Both the position numbers and the translations under genes were made by a program. Shown here piece after piece: positions 16,623-25,460 of a DNA stretch of 64,000 bases. The DNA comes from Candidatus Cloacimonadota bacterium (lineage in GTDB: Bacteria; Cloacimonadota; Cloacimonadia; Cloacimonadales; TCS61): NCBI GenBank assembly GCA_030600585.1, contig JAUVLU010000007.1:1-64000 (forward strand), given 5' to 3'. Below the pieces are notes generated by a model. The model had not been told where the DNA came from and made no database searches. It was given only the letters and a program-made list of their open reading frames with translations. Each line of letters starts with the position of its first letter. The first letter of the stretch is position 1.

Positions 16623-17827
16623 AAAAATTTGAATGGATGATTTTTAGCTTATTGCTTCTTCTTTTGATTATTGGAATAATCTCGATCTATACTGCATCCT
16701 CAAGCAAAATCGGAGATGATTTCCTATTTACCAACTACTATATTAAACAGTTTATCTGGATCATTATTTCCATGTTTATTTTATTCTTACTATTAAAAGC
16801 TCCCAGTGCAATAATTGAAATATCTATCTTCCCAATATATATTTTTACAATACTCTCATTGATACTTGTCTTGTTTTTACCGGAAATCAAAGGTTCTCAT
16901 AGATGGATAAGTTTAGGTCCGGTTAATTTTCAGCCTTCTGAACTTGCAAAGTTATTCACAATTATGGCTATCTCCAAATTTATCTCCAAACAATTTCTTA
17001 ATGATGGACAGATACTTCTTCGTTCTTTTATTATTACATTAATTCCAATTACACTCATTCTGCTTGAACCTGATCTGGGAACAGCTTTAACCTTTTTTGT
17101 GATTTTATTTTCCATCCTTCTTGTTTCCGATCTTCCTAAATTTTATCTTATCCTTATAATCAGCCCGATGTTAAGTATCATCACTTCCATCTCGATCTGG
17201 ATATTTATTGCATATATTTTATTATTAGTTTATATTCTTTATCGAAGTAATTTAGATAAAGTGATAATTGGTTTTGTGGTTACAATAAACACATTCATTT
17301 TTTTTATTACACCTATATTCTGGAACAGCTTGAAAGATTATCAGCAAAATAGGATATTAACTTTCATAAATCCGATGCGTGATCCTTTTGGCGCAGGTTA
17401 CCAGATCATCCAATCAAAGATAGCAATAGGTTCAGGTGGAATCTTTGGAAAAGGCTTCTTATTGGGTACTCAGAAAAATATGAATTTCCTGCCTGAACAT
17501 CATACAGATTTTATTTTTTCTGTTATTGGAGAAGAATTTGGATTTTTTGGTTGCACATTTATCTTGCTTATATATTTTTTGTTTCTATATAAAATAGCGA
17601 AGAGCATTAGAAAAATAAAATGGAAAGAATATCGATATGTATCCGTTGGAATATTAGCATGTATTACTTTCCAGATCTTTATAAATATCGGAATGAATTT
17701 GGGCATTGTACCAACAACGGGGATTCCTCTGCCATTCATAAGTTACGGTGGCTCTAATCTTTTGGTCAATGTTGCTGCAATTGGTTTTATTTTGAAGTAT
17801 CTAAACGAACGAAGCATATTTGCTTAA
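16619..17827 (+). CDS. rodA: RodA, SEDS peptidoglycan glycosyltransferase
   Basis: A 402-residue membrane protein with about ten membrane segments. The SEDS landmarks are clear: GSHRWISLGPVNFQPSELAK, LLEPDLGTALTF, the loop with YQQNRILTFINPMRDPFGAGYQ, FLPEHHTDFIFSVIGEEFGF, and GIPLPFISYGGSNLL. It polymerises lipid II during cell elongation and pairs with PBP2 encoded just upstream (ATGA overlap). Confidence 0.96.
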   Translation: MKKFEWMIFSLLLLLLIIGIISIYTASSSKIGDDFLFTNYYIKQFIWIIISMFILFLLLKAPSAIIEISIFPIYIFTILSLILVLFLPEIKGSHRWISLGPVNFQPSELAKLFTIMAISKFISKQFLNDGQILLRSFIITLIPITLILLEPDLGTALTFFVILFSILLVSDLPKFYLILIISPMLSIITSISIWIFIAYILLLVYILYRSNLDKVIIGFVVTINTFIFFITPIFWNSLKDYQQNRILTFINPMRDPFGAGYQIIQSKIAIGSGGIFGKGFLLGTQKNMNFLPEHHTDFIFSVIGEEFGFFGCTFILLIYFLFLYKIAKSIRKIKWKEYRYVSVGILACITFQIFINIGMNLGIVPTTGIPLPFISYGGSNLLVNVAAIGFILKYLNERSIFA

Positions 17828-17837
17828 GGATGTTATT

Positions 17838-18413
17838 ATGGAAAAAATTATTATCGCTTTATTAGTTATGTTATCCAGTTGTTTTTTTGGATCTGTAATG
17901 GATTTCTCAGAAAAAGACATTAAGGATAAAGAAAATGAAGTTTACAATACCAGTTTTGAAAACGGAGAATATAAACCACAAGGATTACCAGATGGCTGGT
18001 TTTTATTGGAAGATACATCAGATTATATAATATGGGATAATGAAAATCCTCATACAGGTTCAAAGAGCCTAAAAATACAAAATCCCAAAGATAATATAAA
18101 TATTATTTCTGATGCTTTCCCAATTGATGCTGATCATGTATATTATTCACGATTATTCATTAAAACAAATTACAATTCAAATCAATCGATCACTATTCGC
18201 TTCCTCGCCTTCGATTCAAAAGGAAAAAGAGTTAGTAAATTCAGCAAGAAAGGGCTTCCAAAACAAGATTGGACTCAAATAGATATTACCAGTGGTTTCT
18301 TAAAAAGCACTGCGAGATTCGGCAGAATAATTATTTCAATACCCAAAAAATCAGATAAGATATACTGGTTGGATGATATTGAAAGCTATGCTGTTTACAA
18401 AATTCAAAAATAG
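17838..18413 (+). CDS. Lipoprotein with carbohydrate-binding-like beta-sandwich
   Basis: A 191-residue protein. ATG 17838 (after AAGGATGTT) gives a short lipoprotein signal with LSSC as the lipobox. The mature part resembles CBM4/9-type sandwiches (YNTSFENGEY, LPDGWFL, HTGSKSLKIQ, YYSRLFIKTNYNS, WLDDIESYAVY). It is 11 bases after rodA and probably cotranscribed. It may bind glycan at the envelope; this is inference from fold-like pattern only. Confidence 0.65.
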   Translation: MEKIIIALLVMLSSCFFGSVMDFSEKDIKDKENEVYNTSFENGEYKPQGLPDGWFLLEDTSDYIIWDNENPHTGSKSLKIQNPKDNINIISDAFPIDADHVYYSRLFIKTNYNSNQSITIRFLAFDSKGKRVSKFSKKGLPKQDWTQIDITSGFLKSTARFGRIIISIPKKSDKIYWLDDIESYAVYKIQK

Positions 18414-18425
18414 CTGGAGGAGTTA

Positions 18426-18692
18426 ATGACAAAGGGGAAATACGTTTACGACAGAAAAAAGTTCTGCATTCCGGTTACAAAAGCCGAGCCGCTTTCTGCA
18501 ATTCAATTTATTGTTGATAATTTTATCGTTAAGAAAATCACATTTTGTATTGATGGCAAAGGTGAATCATGGGAAATTTGGCGATATGCAGAAAATGCTG
18601 ACAGCGATAAGATCAAGAAAAACTGTCCCCCTGAAAATCCAAAATATTTATATGTTGATGGAGAAGAAATAATAGATTTTATTTCAGCTTAA
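18426..18692 (+). CDS. Conserved-looking small protein, unknown
   Basis: An 88-residue soluble protein with no signal peptide. It is rich in Lys, Glu and Trp (ESWEIWRYAENAD) and contains three cysteines, one in KKNCPPENPKY. A GGAGG precedes the start. It is the last gene of the mre cluster and is followed by a strong terminator. Its final codons (DFISA-stop) are inside the 69-bp repeat that recurs at 20175. Family not recognised. Confidence 0.6.
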   Translation: MTKGKYVYDRKKFCIPVTKAEPLSAIQFIVDNFIVKKITFCIDGKGESWEIWRYAENADSDKIKKNCPPENPKYLYVDGEEIIDFISA

Positions 18693-18744
18693 TTTTTTAT
18701 TTGCAATAAAAAAAGGCATCCGGCAACAGCCGGATGCCTTTTTT
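18676..18744. repeat. 69-bp direct repeat, left copy
   Basis: Positions 18676-18744 are identical to 20175-20243, with weaker similarity for about ten bases further upstream. The unit begins inside the end of the small gene ending at 18692 and ends in the terminator T-run. The spacing between copies is 1499 bases. Confidence 0.9.
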
Positions 18745-18746
18745 TT
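18708..18746 (+). terminator. Rho-independent terminator, bidirectional
   Basis: Arms GGCATCCGGC (18715-18724) and GCCGGATGCC (18729-18738) are separated by AACA, preceded by seven A and followed by eight T. It ends the mre-rodA transcript. Confidence 0.9.
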
Positions 18747-19128
18747 GTAATAATTTCATATTATAAGAAACCTCGTTTCATAGCTCCTGCTATAAAACGT
18801 AACCTTTAATTAAACATCACACAATTGCACCTATTCAATGAGAAGAAAAAAATGTAGGCAAAAGTAAACTTATCTTGTATTTGTAAATTCAAGCATTAAT
18901 AGATAATCTTGCAGATGGATAGTAATAGCGTTTTTAGTTGCAAAATATCAGAATATTAAAATATTTAAAATTTAAAAAAATTGACAAACTTATTCCAAAA
19001 ATTGTTTTTTGCTTTAATTCAAATTCGAAAAAGAAAACATTAGATTTTATGCTCAGATAAAAAAAGAAATAAGAATATGAAAACTTATAAAGTCATGAAA
19101 AATTAAATAAAATTTTACTGAAGGTAAA
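18747..19128. other. AT-rich intergenic region
   Basis: No gene. The stretch is very AT-rich with several short frames. A TTGACA box near 18981 precedes the next gene but lacks a recognisable -10 at the right spacing. Confidence 0.5.
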
Positions 19129-20166
19129 ATGAAAAAATGTTTATCAATTCTCATGCTGCTGTCTTTTATTATTCAATTAAGTTCACAAGATAAAATTGAT
19201 CTACCTTCGCTTCGTAGATCAGAAACCTATCCTGACTATGAACTGGTAGAAAAAACACCTATTGAAAAACTACTTAGTAAAAAAGAAAATTATCATATTG
19301 GATATGAAGAAAAACATATAAGAACACTCTATGGTGCAGGTAATAATAAAATATTACGCTTAAAACCAGATATCTATAAATTTGACGAAATAGCACAGTT
19401 CGCTGTATCTGAGAATGGAATTACCGTTTTTAACAGTTACGAAAACCATTTTACACCTGAATATAAGACTATGATGAAATGGGTAGATAAAAAAGGAAAT
19501 GTGATCAATACTTTCGAATTAAAAAAAGAACAAGCGATCAATCCATATTATCTTCCTGACAAAGAGCGTTGGCTAATTTTTACAAGTTTTAATAATTTCG
19601 ATGACGATATGCCTTCAGATACATCTATTAGTTATGGAGGTATATTAGTATTTGATGAATATGGTAATAAAACATTCCATGTTGACATCCCTGTTGAATA
19701 TGATGAATTTATGGGATATTCAACTAATAAAACAGGTGAGTTGATAGTTGCTTCTTTTTACGATTTAAATTTCAAATATAATTATAAAAATCCTATACCT
19801 TCCTATACAATAGTGTTTAATATTAATAGTGGATTGTCACAAGAATTGCAACAAATAGGTCATCAGGGTATATTTTCAGAAAATAATGAATTGTTTCATA
19901 GTCTGAGAACTCTTGATGATGTGACATCAGGAGAAGTAGTTTTCAGATCAACAAATGCATATCATGCATTCCCTGCTTCTAAAGAATCGGGCATTATTGC
20001 ACTAATTAGGTATTCATATTTTAAAATAATAGACTATAGTAATAAAAAATTACTATTTTTGGCATCTGATAAAAAAAATGCAAAAATCTACTCTGTTTCT
20101 CCCGACGCAAGTGAAATTGTAATTCATCATAAAGGTTATGCCTATAAATATAAGAGAAAGAAATAA
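19129..20166 (+). CDS. Secreted beta-propeller-like protein, unknown function
   Basis: A 345-residue protein with an N-terminal signal peptide (about 1-19, ending SSQ). The rest is beta-rich with repeating patterns such as ISYGGILVFDEYGNKTFHVDI, TKTGELIVASF-like strands and KIYSVSPDASEIVIHHKG, consistent with a WD40/6-bladed propeller. It has no C-terminal sorting domain. It stands alone in the interval between the two copies of the 69-bp repeat, so it may have arrived by insertion or duplication. Confidence 0.65.
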   Translation: MKKCLSILMLLSFIIQLSSQDKIDLPSLRRSETYPDYELVEKTPIEKLLSKKENYHIGYEEKHIRTLYGAGNNKILRLKPDIYKFDEIAQFAVSENGITVFNSYENHFTPEYKTMMKWVDKKGNVINTFELKKEQAINPYYLPDKERWLIFTSFNNFDDDMPSDTSISYGGILVFDEYGNKTFHVDIPVEYDEFMGYSTNKTGELIVASFYDLNFKYNYKNPIPSYTIVFNINSGLSQELQQIGHQGIFSENNELFHSLRTLDDVTSGEVVFRSTNAYHAFPASKESGIIALIRYSYFKIIDYSNKKLLFLASDKKNAKIYSVSPDASEIVIHHKGYAYKYKRKK

Positions 20167-20174
20167 TATAGATA

Positions 20175-20243
20175 ATTTTATTTCAGCTTAATTTTTTATT
20201 TGCAATAAAAAAAGGCATCCGGCAACAGCCGGATGCCTTTTTT
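20175..20243. repeat. 69-bp direct repeat, right copy
   Basis: Identical to 18676-18744. Here the first 20 bases are non-coding and lie just after the stop of the propeller-like gene. Confidence 0.9.
20207..20243. terminator. Bidirectional terminator between convergent genes
   Basis: The same hairpin as at 18715 (arms 20214-20223 and 20228-20237) with an A-run before and six T after. It serves the plus-strand gene ending at 20166 and trxB on the minus strand. Confidence 0.88.
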
Positions 20244-20259
20244 GTTAAGAACTCTTCAT

Positions 20260-21198
20260 TTAGAATTTATCTTTATTTTCTTCGATCCATTTTTCCGCAG
20301 AAAACGCAGCAGTTGCCCCATCTGATGCAGCTGTAACAACCTGCCTTAATACCTTATGTACCACATCTCCCGCAGCATATAATCCGGAATTTTTCGTACA
20401 CATTGCCTCATCAGTTATAATAAAACCCTGCGAGTCTAATTCTACAACTGATTTCACTAATTCATTATTAGGGATTATTCCCACATAAATAAATATACCG
20501 TCCAGTTCAAGCTCACTAATTTCCTTTGTTTTTTTATTATACAACTCAACTTTCTCAATAAAATCTCCACCTTTAATTTCTTTGACAATTGAATCCCAAA
20601 CAATTTCGATCTTTTCATTTTCAAATGCTCTCTGCCGGATTAATTTAACTGCACGTAGTTCATCTCTTCGATGAATTATATACACTTTTTTTGCAAACTT
20701 GGTTAAGAATATTGCCTCTTCTACGGCTGAATCTCCCCCGCCAACCACAGCTATGGTTTTATTCCTATAAAGTGCGCCGTCACATGTTGCACAATAGGAA
20801 ACACCACGTCCTGTATATTTCGCTTCTCCTTGAACTCCAAGTTTGCTCGGATTTGCTCCGGTAGCCAAAATAACAGTTTTCGTATTATATTTATCAGAGT
20901 CTGTTTCAACTAATTTACCAAAGTTTTCCGATTGGATAGATATAATATTTTCCTGTTTTATTTCAGTTCCAAATTTCTCTGCTTGTTTCCTCATTTTATC
21001 TGCTATATCAAATCCGGACATATTATCTTCAAATCCGGGATAATTTTCCACATCGGCTGTTGTAGTGATTTGACCGCCAATTAGTGCTTTTTCAAAAACA
21101 ACTGTTTTCATCCCACCACGAGAAGCATATACTGCAGCTGCGAGTCCGGCTGGTCCGCCGCCAATTATTGCCACATCAAATTCAATTTTATTTTCCAC
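20260..21198 (-). CDS. trxB: Thioredoxin reductase
   Basis: A low-molecular-weight thioredoxin reductase with FAD-binding AIIGGGPAGLAAA near the N terminus, the redox-active CATC pair (followed by DGALYRN), the NADPH-binding VVGGGDSAVEEA, and the C-terminal FAD-contact GLYAAGDV with a following TAASDGATAA. It reduces thioredoxin using NADPH. An ATG at 21210 is in frame, but GGAGG lies just inside it, five bases ahead of GTG 21198, so GTG is the likelier start (312 residues). Separate from rlmH by about 100 bases. Confidence 0.93.
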   Translation of the reverse strand: MENKIEFDVAIIGGGPAGLAAAVYASRGGMKTVVFEKALIGGQITTTADVENYPGFEDNMSGFDIADKMRKQAEKFGTEIKQENIISIQSENFGKLVETDSDKYNTKTVILATGANPSKLGVQGEAKYTGRGVSYCATCDGALYRNKTIAVVGGGDSAVEEAIFLTKFAKKVYIIHRRDELRAVKLIRQRAFENEKIEIVWDSIVKEIKGGDFIEKVELYNKKTKEISELELDGIFIYVGIIPNNELVKSVVELDSQGFIITDEAMCTKNSGLYAAGDVVHKVLRQVVTAASDGATAAFSAEKWIEENKDKF

Positions 21199-21300
21199 TA
21201 TTTCCTCCATTTTTTTGTTTAAAACTTATTTAATCTACAACAAAAAGCAACTTTTATTTTATAGTGTTAAATATTACTCTTACTTAAATAATCATGAAAA

Positions 21301-21681
21301 TCAGTAATGATATTTTTTACCTTTGATGATCGTGAATGAACGATATAATTGTTCTATTAATAGAAAACGGATCATCTGATGTGTAAAAGTAAATCTTGAA
21401 AAGCTTAATAAAAGATCTGCTATTTCTAATATTCTGTTAGAAAGACCGTAAATTCCGCCAATTACAAATATCATATCTTTCCCGATAATTAATTTATCTT
21501 CCAATATCTTAGCTTCTTGATCTTTAACAATTTCTATCGTTTTGCTTCCTGTTAATTTTACATCGGGTAATATCTGCCAATCTAATTTTATATATTTGGT
21601 TATTCTCTTTTGATATTCCTTAATTCCTTCTTCTATAAATTTTTGCTTAGTTTTTCCTAAACAAATAATTTTAATTTTCAT
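21301..21681 (-). CDS. rlmH: RlmH-like 23S rRNA pseudouridine methyltransferase, internally shortened
   Basis: A 126-residue SPOUT-family protein. RlmH methylates pseudouridine 1915 of 23S rRNA. The N-terminal MKIKIICLGKTKQKFIEEGIxEY, the SAM-loop FVIGGIYGL and the C-terminal FTFTHQMIRFLLIEQLYRSF are typical. Known RlmH proteins are about 155-160 residues. This one lacks roughly 28-30 residues between EAKILEDK and IIGKDMIFVIGG, the region that normally holds a beta strand and the LD-x-x-GK segment near the cofactor site. The frame is intact. It may be inactive or a compact variant. Confidence 0.82.
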   Translation of the reverse strand: MKIKIICLGKTKQKFIEEGIKEYQKRITKYIKLDWQILPDVKLTGSKTIEIVKDQEAKILEDKLIIGKDMIFVIGGIYGLSNRILEIADLLLSFSRFTFTHQMIRFLLIEQLYRSFTIIKGKKYHY

Positions 21682-21696
21682 AACTATTATTTATAA

Positions 21697-22596
21697 TTAT
21701 TGTGCACTTAATACACCTAAAGCCATTGAGAGCATTTTCGTTTCTGCCTCAGCAACCCGAGATGCAATTATGATCGGTACTTTAGCGCCCATAACAATAT
21801 GTGCGCTCCTGTAATTACAATAATAAGTGAGTGCCTTACCAAAAATATTTCCCACTTCAATATTGGGAACAATAAGTATATCTGCATTTCCTGCAACTTC
21901 CGATTTTATCCCTTTTGCTTTTGCTGCCATTTTACTTACGGCACCATCAAAAGCAAGCGGACCATCAACTATGCAGTCCTGAACCTGATTTTTGTTATAT
22001 ATTTCTTTAATTGTATTTGCCTCGACCGTAGCCGGCATTTTGATATTTACAATTTCAATTGCTGCGAGAAGCGCAACTTTAGGTTTATTATTTTCTAAAG
22101 CATGGGCAACCTTAACAGCATTATTAATAATGGAAATTTTTTCATCCACGCCGGGATAAAGGTTAATCCCGCCATCACTCAACAAAACTAATTTTTCGGG
22201 ATGTTCATAAACAAGTACATCACTAAGATTTTCACCGGTTCTCAATCCATTTTTTTTATCTAATACAGCTTTGATAAGAATTGCTGTGGAGCATTTACCT
22301 TTTAGCAAAATATCCGCTTTCCCTTCCCGGATAGCTTTCACGGATTTTACTGCTGCCAATTCCAGATCATCACCTGTATCAATGATCGAGAAATCGTTCG
22401 CAAATTCAGGAGCATTCTCCTGCAAGTATTTATCTATATATAGTTTATCTCCAACAAACAAACTATCGGCAATATTCTCTTTCTTGGCCATTACAGCAGC
22501 ATCTATCGCTGATGAGGTATGAGCGGCAGCAATTATAACTGTTTTGTTTTTCATTTCTTTAACTTTTGTCATTAATTGTTCAAAATTCTTGATCAT
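21697..22596 (-). CDS. ptb: Phosphate butyryl/acetyltransferase (PTA_PTB family)
   Basis: A 299-residue single-domain enzyme like phosphate butyryltransferase: AAAHTSSAIDAAVMAKKE at the start, ADILLKGKCSTAILIKAVLDK, GLRTGENLSDVLVYEHPE, VDGPLAFDGAVS and a C-terminal GAKVPIIIASRVAEAETKMLS. It exchanges acyl-CoA and acyl-phosphate. No butyrate or acetate kinase lies beside it, so substrate is open. Start at ATG 22596 with GGGAG upstream; the frame runs 12 bases further to a TTG. RlmH follows closely. Confidence 0.9.
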   Translation of the reverse strand: MIKNFEQLMTKVKEMKNKTVIIAAAHTSSAIDAAVMAKKENIADSLFVGDKLYIDKYLQENAPEFANDFSIIDTGDDLELAAVKSVKAIREGKADILLKGKCSTAILIKAVLDKKNGLRTGENLSDVLVYEHPEKLVLLSDGGINLYPGVDEKISIINNAVKVAHALENNKPKVALLAAIEIVNIKMPATVEANTIKEIYNKNQVQDCIVDGPLAFDGAVSKMAAKAKGIKSEVAGNADILIVPNIEVGNIFGKALTYYCNYRSAHIVMGAKVPIIIASRVAEAETKMLSMALGVLSAQ

Positions 22597-22785
22597 ATCA
22601 TCTCCCAAATATTATATTTATTAAAGAATTTTTAGAAAATGATACTGTATTAGGTCAAGAAATATTATGAAAACATGTAATATGATTATTGAAATAATTG
22701 TGACTATATTTTGAATAAATATAGAATAAATGTTAATTTAAAAAACAGCCGCAAAAAGTTTAGCTGCTGTCATTGAATTACAAAA

Positions 22786-24234
22786 CTATTTTAAAAGAAT
22801 CATTTTTTTTATTGGTGAATTTTTCAAATTTAATTTATAAAGATAGATTCCTGAAGAAAAATCTTCGGCATTCCAGTTTATTGAAGTTTCGCTGTTGCTG
22901 ATTTGCAATTCATTGACTAATTGACCTTTAAGATTATAAATTTCAATTATTGCTTCTGTTTTATTTTCAGGTAAATTGAAACTAATTTTCGTCGATGGAT
23001 TAAATGGATTTGGATAGTTATTTAATTCGTAATTTGTAATTTTTAATTCGTCATTATCTGCTTCGCTTCCGTCTGTTACATGAATAAAATCTTCTCGCAG
23101 AAATTCATCAGTACAATCCTGATCGTGAATTATTAATTTTACCGAAAAATAACCGGTCTCCTGATAGGTATATTCAGGTTGTAATTCATAAGAATCAATA
23201 GTTCCATCGTTATCGAAATCCCATTCATAAGACATTATTTCTCCAACTGAATAATTAGAGAACTGGGCTGTAAAAGGTGCTTCTCCTTCTGTTAATGAAG
23301 AAGAAAAATTAGCTACGAGAGGTTCTTCCCCTTTTGAGAAAGAATGATAAACAGTAAAGGTTCTACCATAATCTGTTGAATGAAAAATGTAAGTATGTTC
23401 TATTGTGTGCATAAGTGCATTATAAGTTACTAATACATAAACTTCTCCTAACTGCCTTCCACCAACAAAATCAGTGTAACTAAGCCCTAGATTGAATTGA
23501 TTAATGTATTGCCAATTCAAACCATAATTATTACTATAAAATATTGTTCGCGGTGAACTAGTAATATTGTACAATTCACCATATTCCATACCACGGCTTA
23601 AATCAGTATATGGATATTCATATCTATTAACAACATTTTGAATTTCTAAAGTCTCAAAGTTATCGTAAGTAATCAAAATCCATAAAGAATCAATAATTGG
23701 GTAATTACTTACGAGCATGTGTCCTATATTATTTTCATTATCAATTTCAGTGCATATGCTACTACCAAAAAAACCGTTTGCTGAATGTTGAATAAAATTT
23801 ACTCCGTAATCTTCACTGTGTTTAGAAAAACTATCATAGATTTCTCCTTCGTTTCTTCCGCTGTTAATACACCAATGTGCTGTGTCTCTAAATTGCCAAC
23901 TGCCTTCTTGCCCGTAATCATAAGAAATATATAGAGCTTCAGACATAGTCTGCCCGTATACTACACCAGAAGTAAGATCAGCAGTAATACTAAAGAAGTT
24001 TATATTAGTATTTAATGTGCTGTCCATACAGGTTGCAGTTTCACCAAAGTCTATTGAGCGGTAGATTGCTGCAGGTTCGGTTACTGTTGGTCCAATATAA
24101 TAAATTTCACCTACTTCGGGTCCTCTTGTTATTCTGTAGTCAGAAAATACAAGTGATGTTGTAAAAAGTATCACTATTACAATAATACTGATCTTTTTCC
24201 CTGCCATTACGGGATTAAACAAAGTTTTTAACAT
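22786..24234 (-). CDS. Secreted PKD-domain protein with C-terminal sorting domain
   Basis: A 482-residue protein with a signal-anchor at residues 12-31, then repeated FYSNNYGLNWQ/FHSTDYGRTF motifs (Asp-box-like, as in sialidase-type propellers, about 40-310). A PKD domain (about 320-395; FSNYSVGEIMSYEWDFDNDG, YTYQETGYFSVKL) and a sorting domain (YPNPFNPSTKISFNL to KKMILLK) follow. Probably a surface-exported adhesin or glycan-binding protein. AGGAGG lies eight bases before ATG 24234. Confidence 0.85.
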   Translation of the reverse strand: MLKTLFNPVMAGKKISIIVIVILFTTSLVFSDYRITRGPEVGEIYYIGPTVTEPAAIYRSIDFGETATCMDSTLNTNINFFSITADLTSGVVYGQTMSEALYISYDYGQEGSWQFRDTAHWCINSGRNEGEIYDSFSKHSEDYGVNFIQHSANGFFGSSICTEIDNENNIGHMLVSNYPIIDSLWILITYDNFETLEIQNVVNRYEYPYTDLSRGMEYGELYNITSSPRTIFYSNNYGLNWQYINQFNLGLSYTDFVGGRQLGEVYVLVTYNALMHTIEHTYIFHSTDYGRTFTVYHSFSKGEEPLVANFSSSLTEGEAPFTAQFSNYSVGEIMSYEWDFDNDGTIDSYELQPEYTYQETGYFSVKLIIHDQDCTDEFLREDFIHVTDGSEADNDELKITNYELNNYPNPFNPSTKISFNLPENKTEAIIEIYNLKGQLVNELQISNSETSINWNAEDFSSGIYLYKLNLKNSPIKKMILLK

Positions 24235-24252
24235 CTTTCAATCCTCCTTAGA

Positions 24253-24312
24253 TTATTTTAATAAAAGCATTTTTCTTATTGGTGAATTTTCTAAATTCAA
24301 TTTATGATGACG
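24253..24312 (-). pseudogene. Remnant of a sorting-domain C terminus
   Basis: The minus strand reads RHHKLNLENSPIRKMLLLK-stop, nearly the same as the last 16 residues of the sorting-domain protein ending at 22786 (KLNLKNSPIKKMILLK). No longer frame or start exists. It looks like the tail of a lost paralogue or a partial duplication. Confidence 0.7.
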
Positions 24313-24338
24313 AATCGAAAACGCTGTACTCACGCAAT

Positions 24339-24506
24339 TTATTTCGTTGACCTTATTATTGCTCGAAACAATAGTGAAATGCCTTGGATAAAAAATACAC
24401 CCGCTACTCCATAATAAAGCAATTCAGGATGAAATATTATCAGCAATCCAACTGCGAGATAGACGATACCTGTAAATATTAAACTGACTTTTTCATAGAT
24501 TTTCAT
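24339..24506 (-). CDS. Small membrane protein
   Basis: From ATG 24506 the product has 55 residues, with two hydrophobic segments (about 8-26 and 31-50) separated by HPELLYYGVAG. The frame extends upstream to 24566, but that would overlap the preceding gene by 53 bases. The C-terminal third of the preceding protein has a similar transmembrane pattern (FSGILYILVSVVIF), so the two may be related. No family recognised. Confidence 0.5.
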   Translation of the reverse strand: MKIYEKVSLIFTGIVYLAVGLLIIFHPELLYYGVAGVFFIQGISLLFRAIIRSTK

Positions 24507-24513
24507 AAATTTA

Positions 24514-25224
24514 TCATTCTCCCTTATTTCCATTTTTGAAAACACGAACAAAACAGGTGACTGCATGTAGAATAAATGTTATACTTACCCAGTATCTGAC
24601 AAATTTTGTATATTTGAAAATAACTACTGAAACAAGAATATACAAAATACCGGAAAACACCAGAACTGTATTATCGGTTTTGCCGGTTGCCTTACTTACC
24701 TTATCTATAAAATTTATCACAATATTATTTCTAAAAAACTTATTCCAAACAAGATGACTGGATTTTACATTTGTGAAATTTATTTTTACACTTTCCCAAA
24801 AATTGCTAAAGAAAACAATACTCAAAAATACACCAAGTGTAAGCATACCAATTAGATAAGAAAGGGAACTGTAATAATCACCCCAAGTCAAGAGTAATCC
24901 AATTTCGTCAAGCAACAAACCCAATCCACTCCCATACATAACTGCAAGATTTTTCTTGGTTAAGTGTTTAGAGCCAACGATTGCCAGCCAACCTGCGACA
25001 CAAACAAGAAAAATCCCAATATAAAAATGATGGATATGATATCCAAATAGAATTATATTTTTCCCGAGATAAAATTCAACATCCGGGAGTAATCCTTCTT
25101 TGGTAGCATCTGCAAACCTTGTATGTGCTGAGCCGGCTATAAATACCAATAAGCGAATAGAAACGAGTGTTACAAGATACGAAATGGTTATTATAAAAGG
25201 TAAACTTTTTTCTTGTTTGATCAT
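24514..25224 (-). CDS. Polytopic membrane protein with HxHH motif
   Basis: A 236-residue protein with about six membrane segments. A striking GYHIHHFYIGIFLV lies at the start of the second helix, and GLLLDEIGLLLTWGDYY in the fourth, so His, Asp and Glu residues sit within membrane helices. This could bind metal or haem or act in catalysis, but I do not recognise a characterised family. Start at ATG 25224; GATCATATTAATC precedes with no strong ribosome binding site. Confidence 0.6.
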   Translation of the reverse strand: MIKQEKSLPFIITISYLVTLVSIRLLVFIAGSAHTRFADATKEGLLPDVEFYLGKNIILFGYHIHHFYIGIFLVCVAGWLAIVGSKHLTKKNLAVMYGSGLGLLLDEIGLLLTWGDYYSSLSYLIGMLTLGVFLSIVFFSNFWESVKINFTNVKSSHLVWNKFFRNNIVINFIDKVSKATGKTDNTVLVFSGILYILVSVVIFKYTKFVRYWVSITFILHAVTCFVRVFKNGNKGE

Positions 25225-25232
25225 ATTAATCT

Positions 25233-25460
25233 TTACCTATCGAATTCTATTAGATAACGAAACCCGAGAATTTCATATTCACCACTAATTACATATCCAC
25301 CATCCTGCGCAACTATCACATCTTCTACAGTATAGCTGTCAGTCCACCATTGCCGTTGGAAGGGGCGATAAGTTTGTACCCAAGTATCTTCGGCTGCAAG
25401 CCGAATGCAAAATGTAAAAAGTAAAATTAAAAATGTAAGAATTAATATTTTTCGGTTTAT
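25233..25460 (-). pseudogene. N-terminal fragment of a secreted protein with ATA at the start position
   Basis: Reading from 25460, GGAGGAAACT is followed by ATA and a 75-codon frame: NRKILILTFLILLFTFCIRLAAED (a clear signal peptide) and then DTWVQTYRPF and VAQDGGYVISGEYE, then stop. The pattern DGGY-V/I-ISG is common at the N terminus of large secreted propeller proteins in this kind of genome. The start codon has become ATA and the protein ends after about 50 mature residues, so I read it as a decayed gene. Use of AUA as a rare start is the alternative. Confidence 0.6.
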
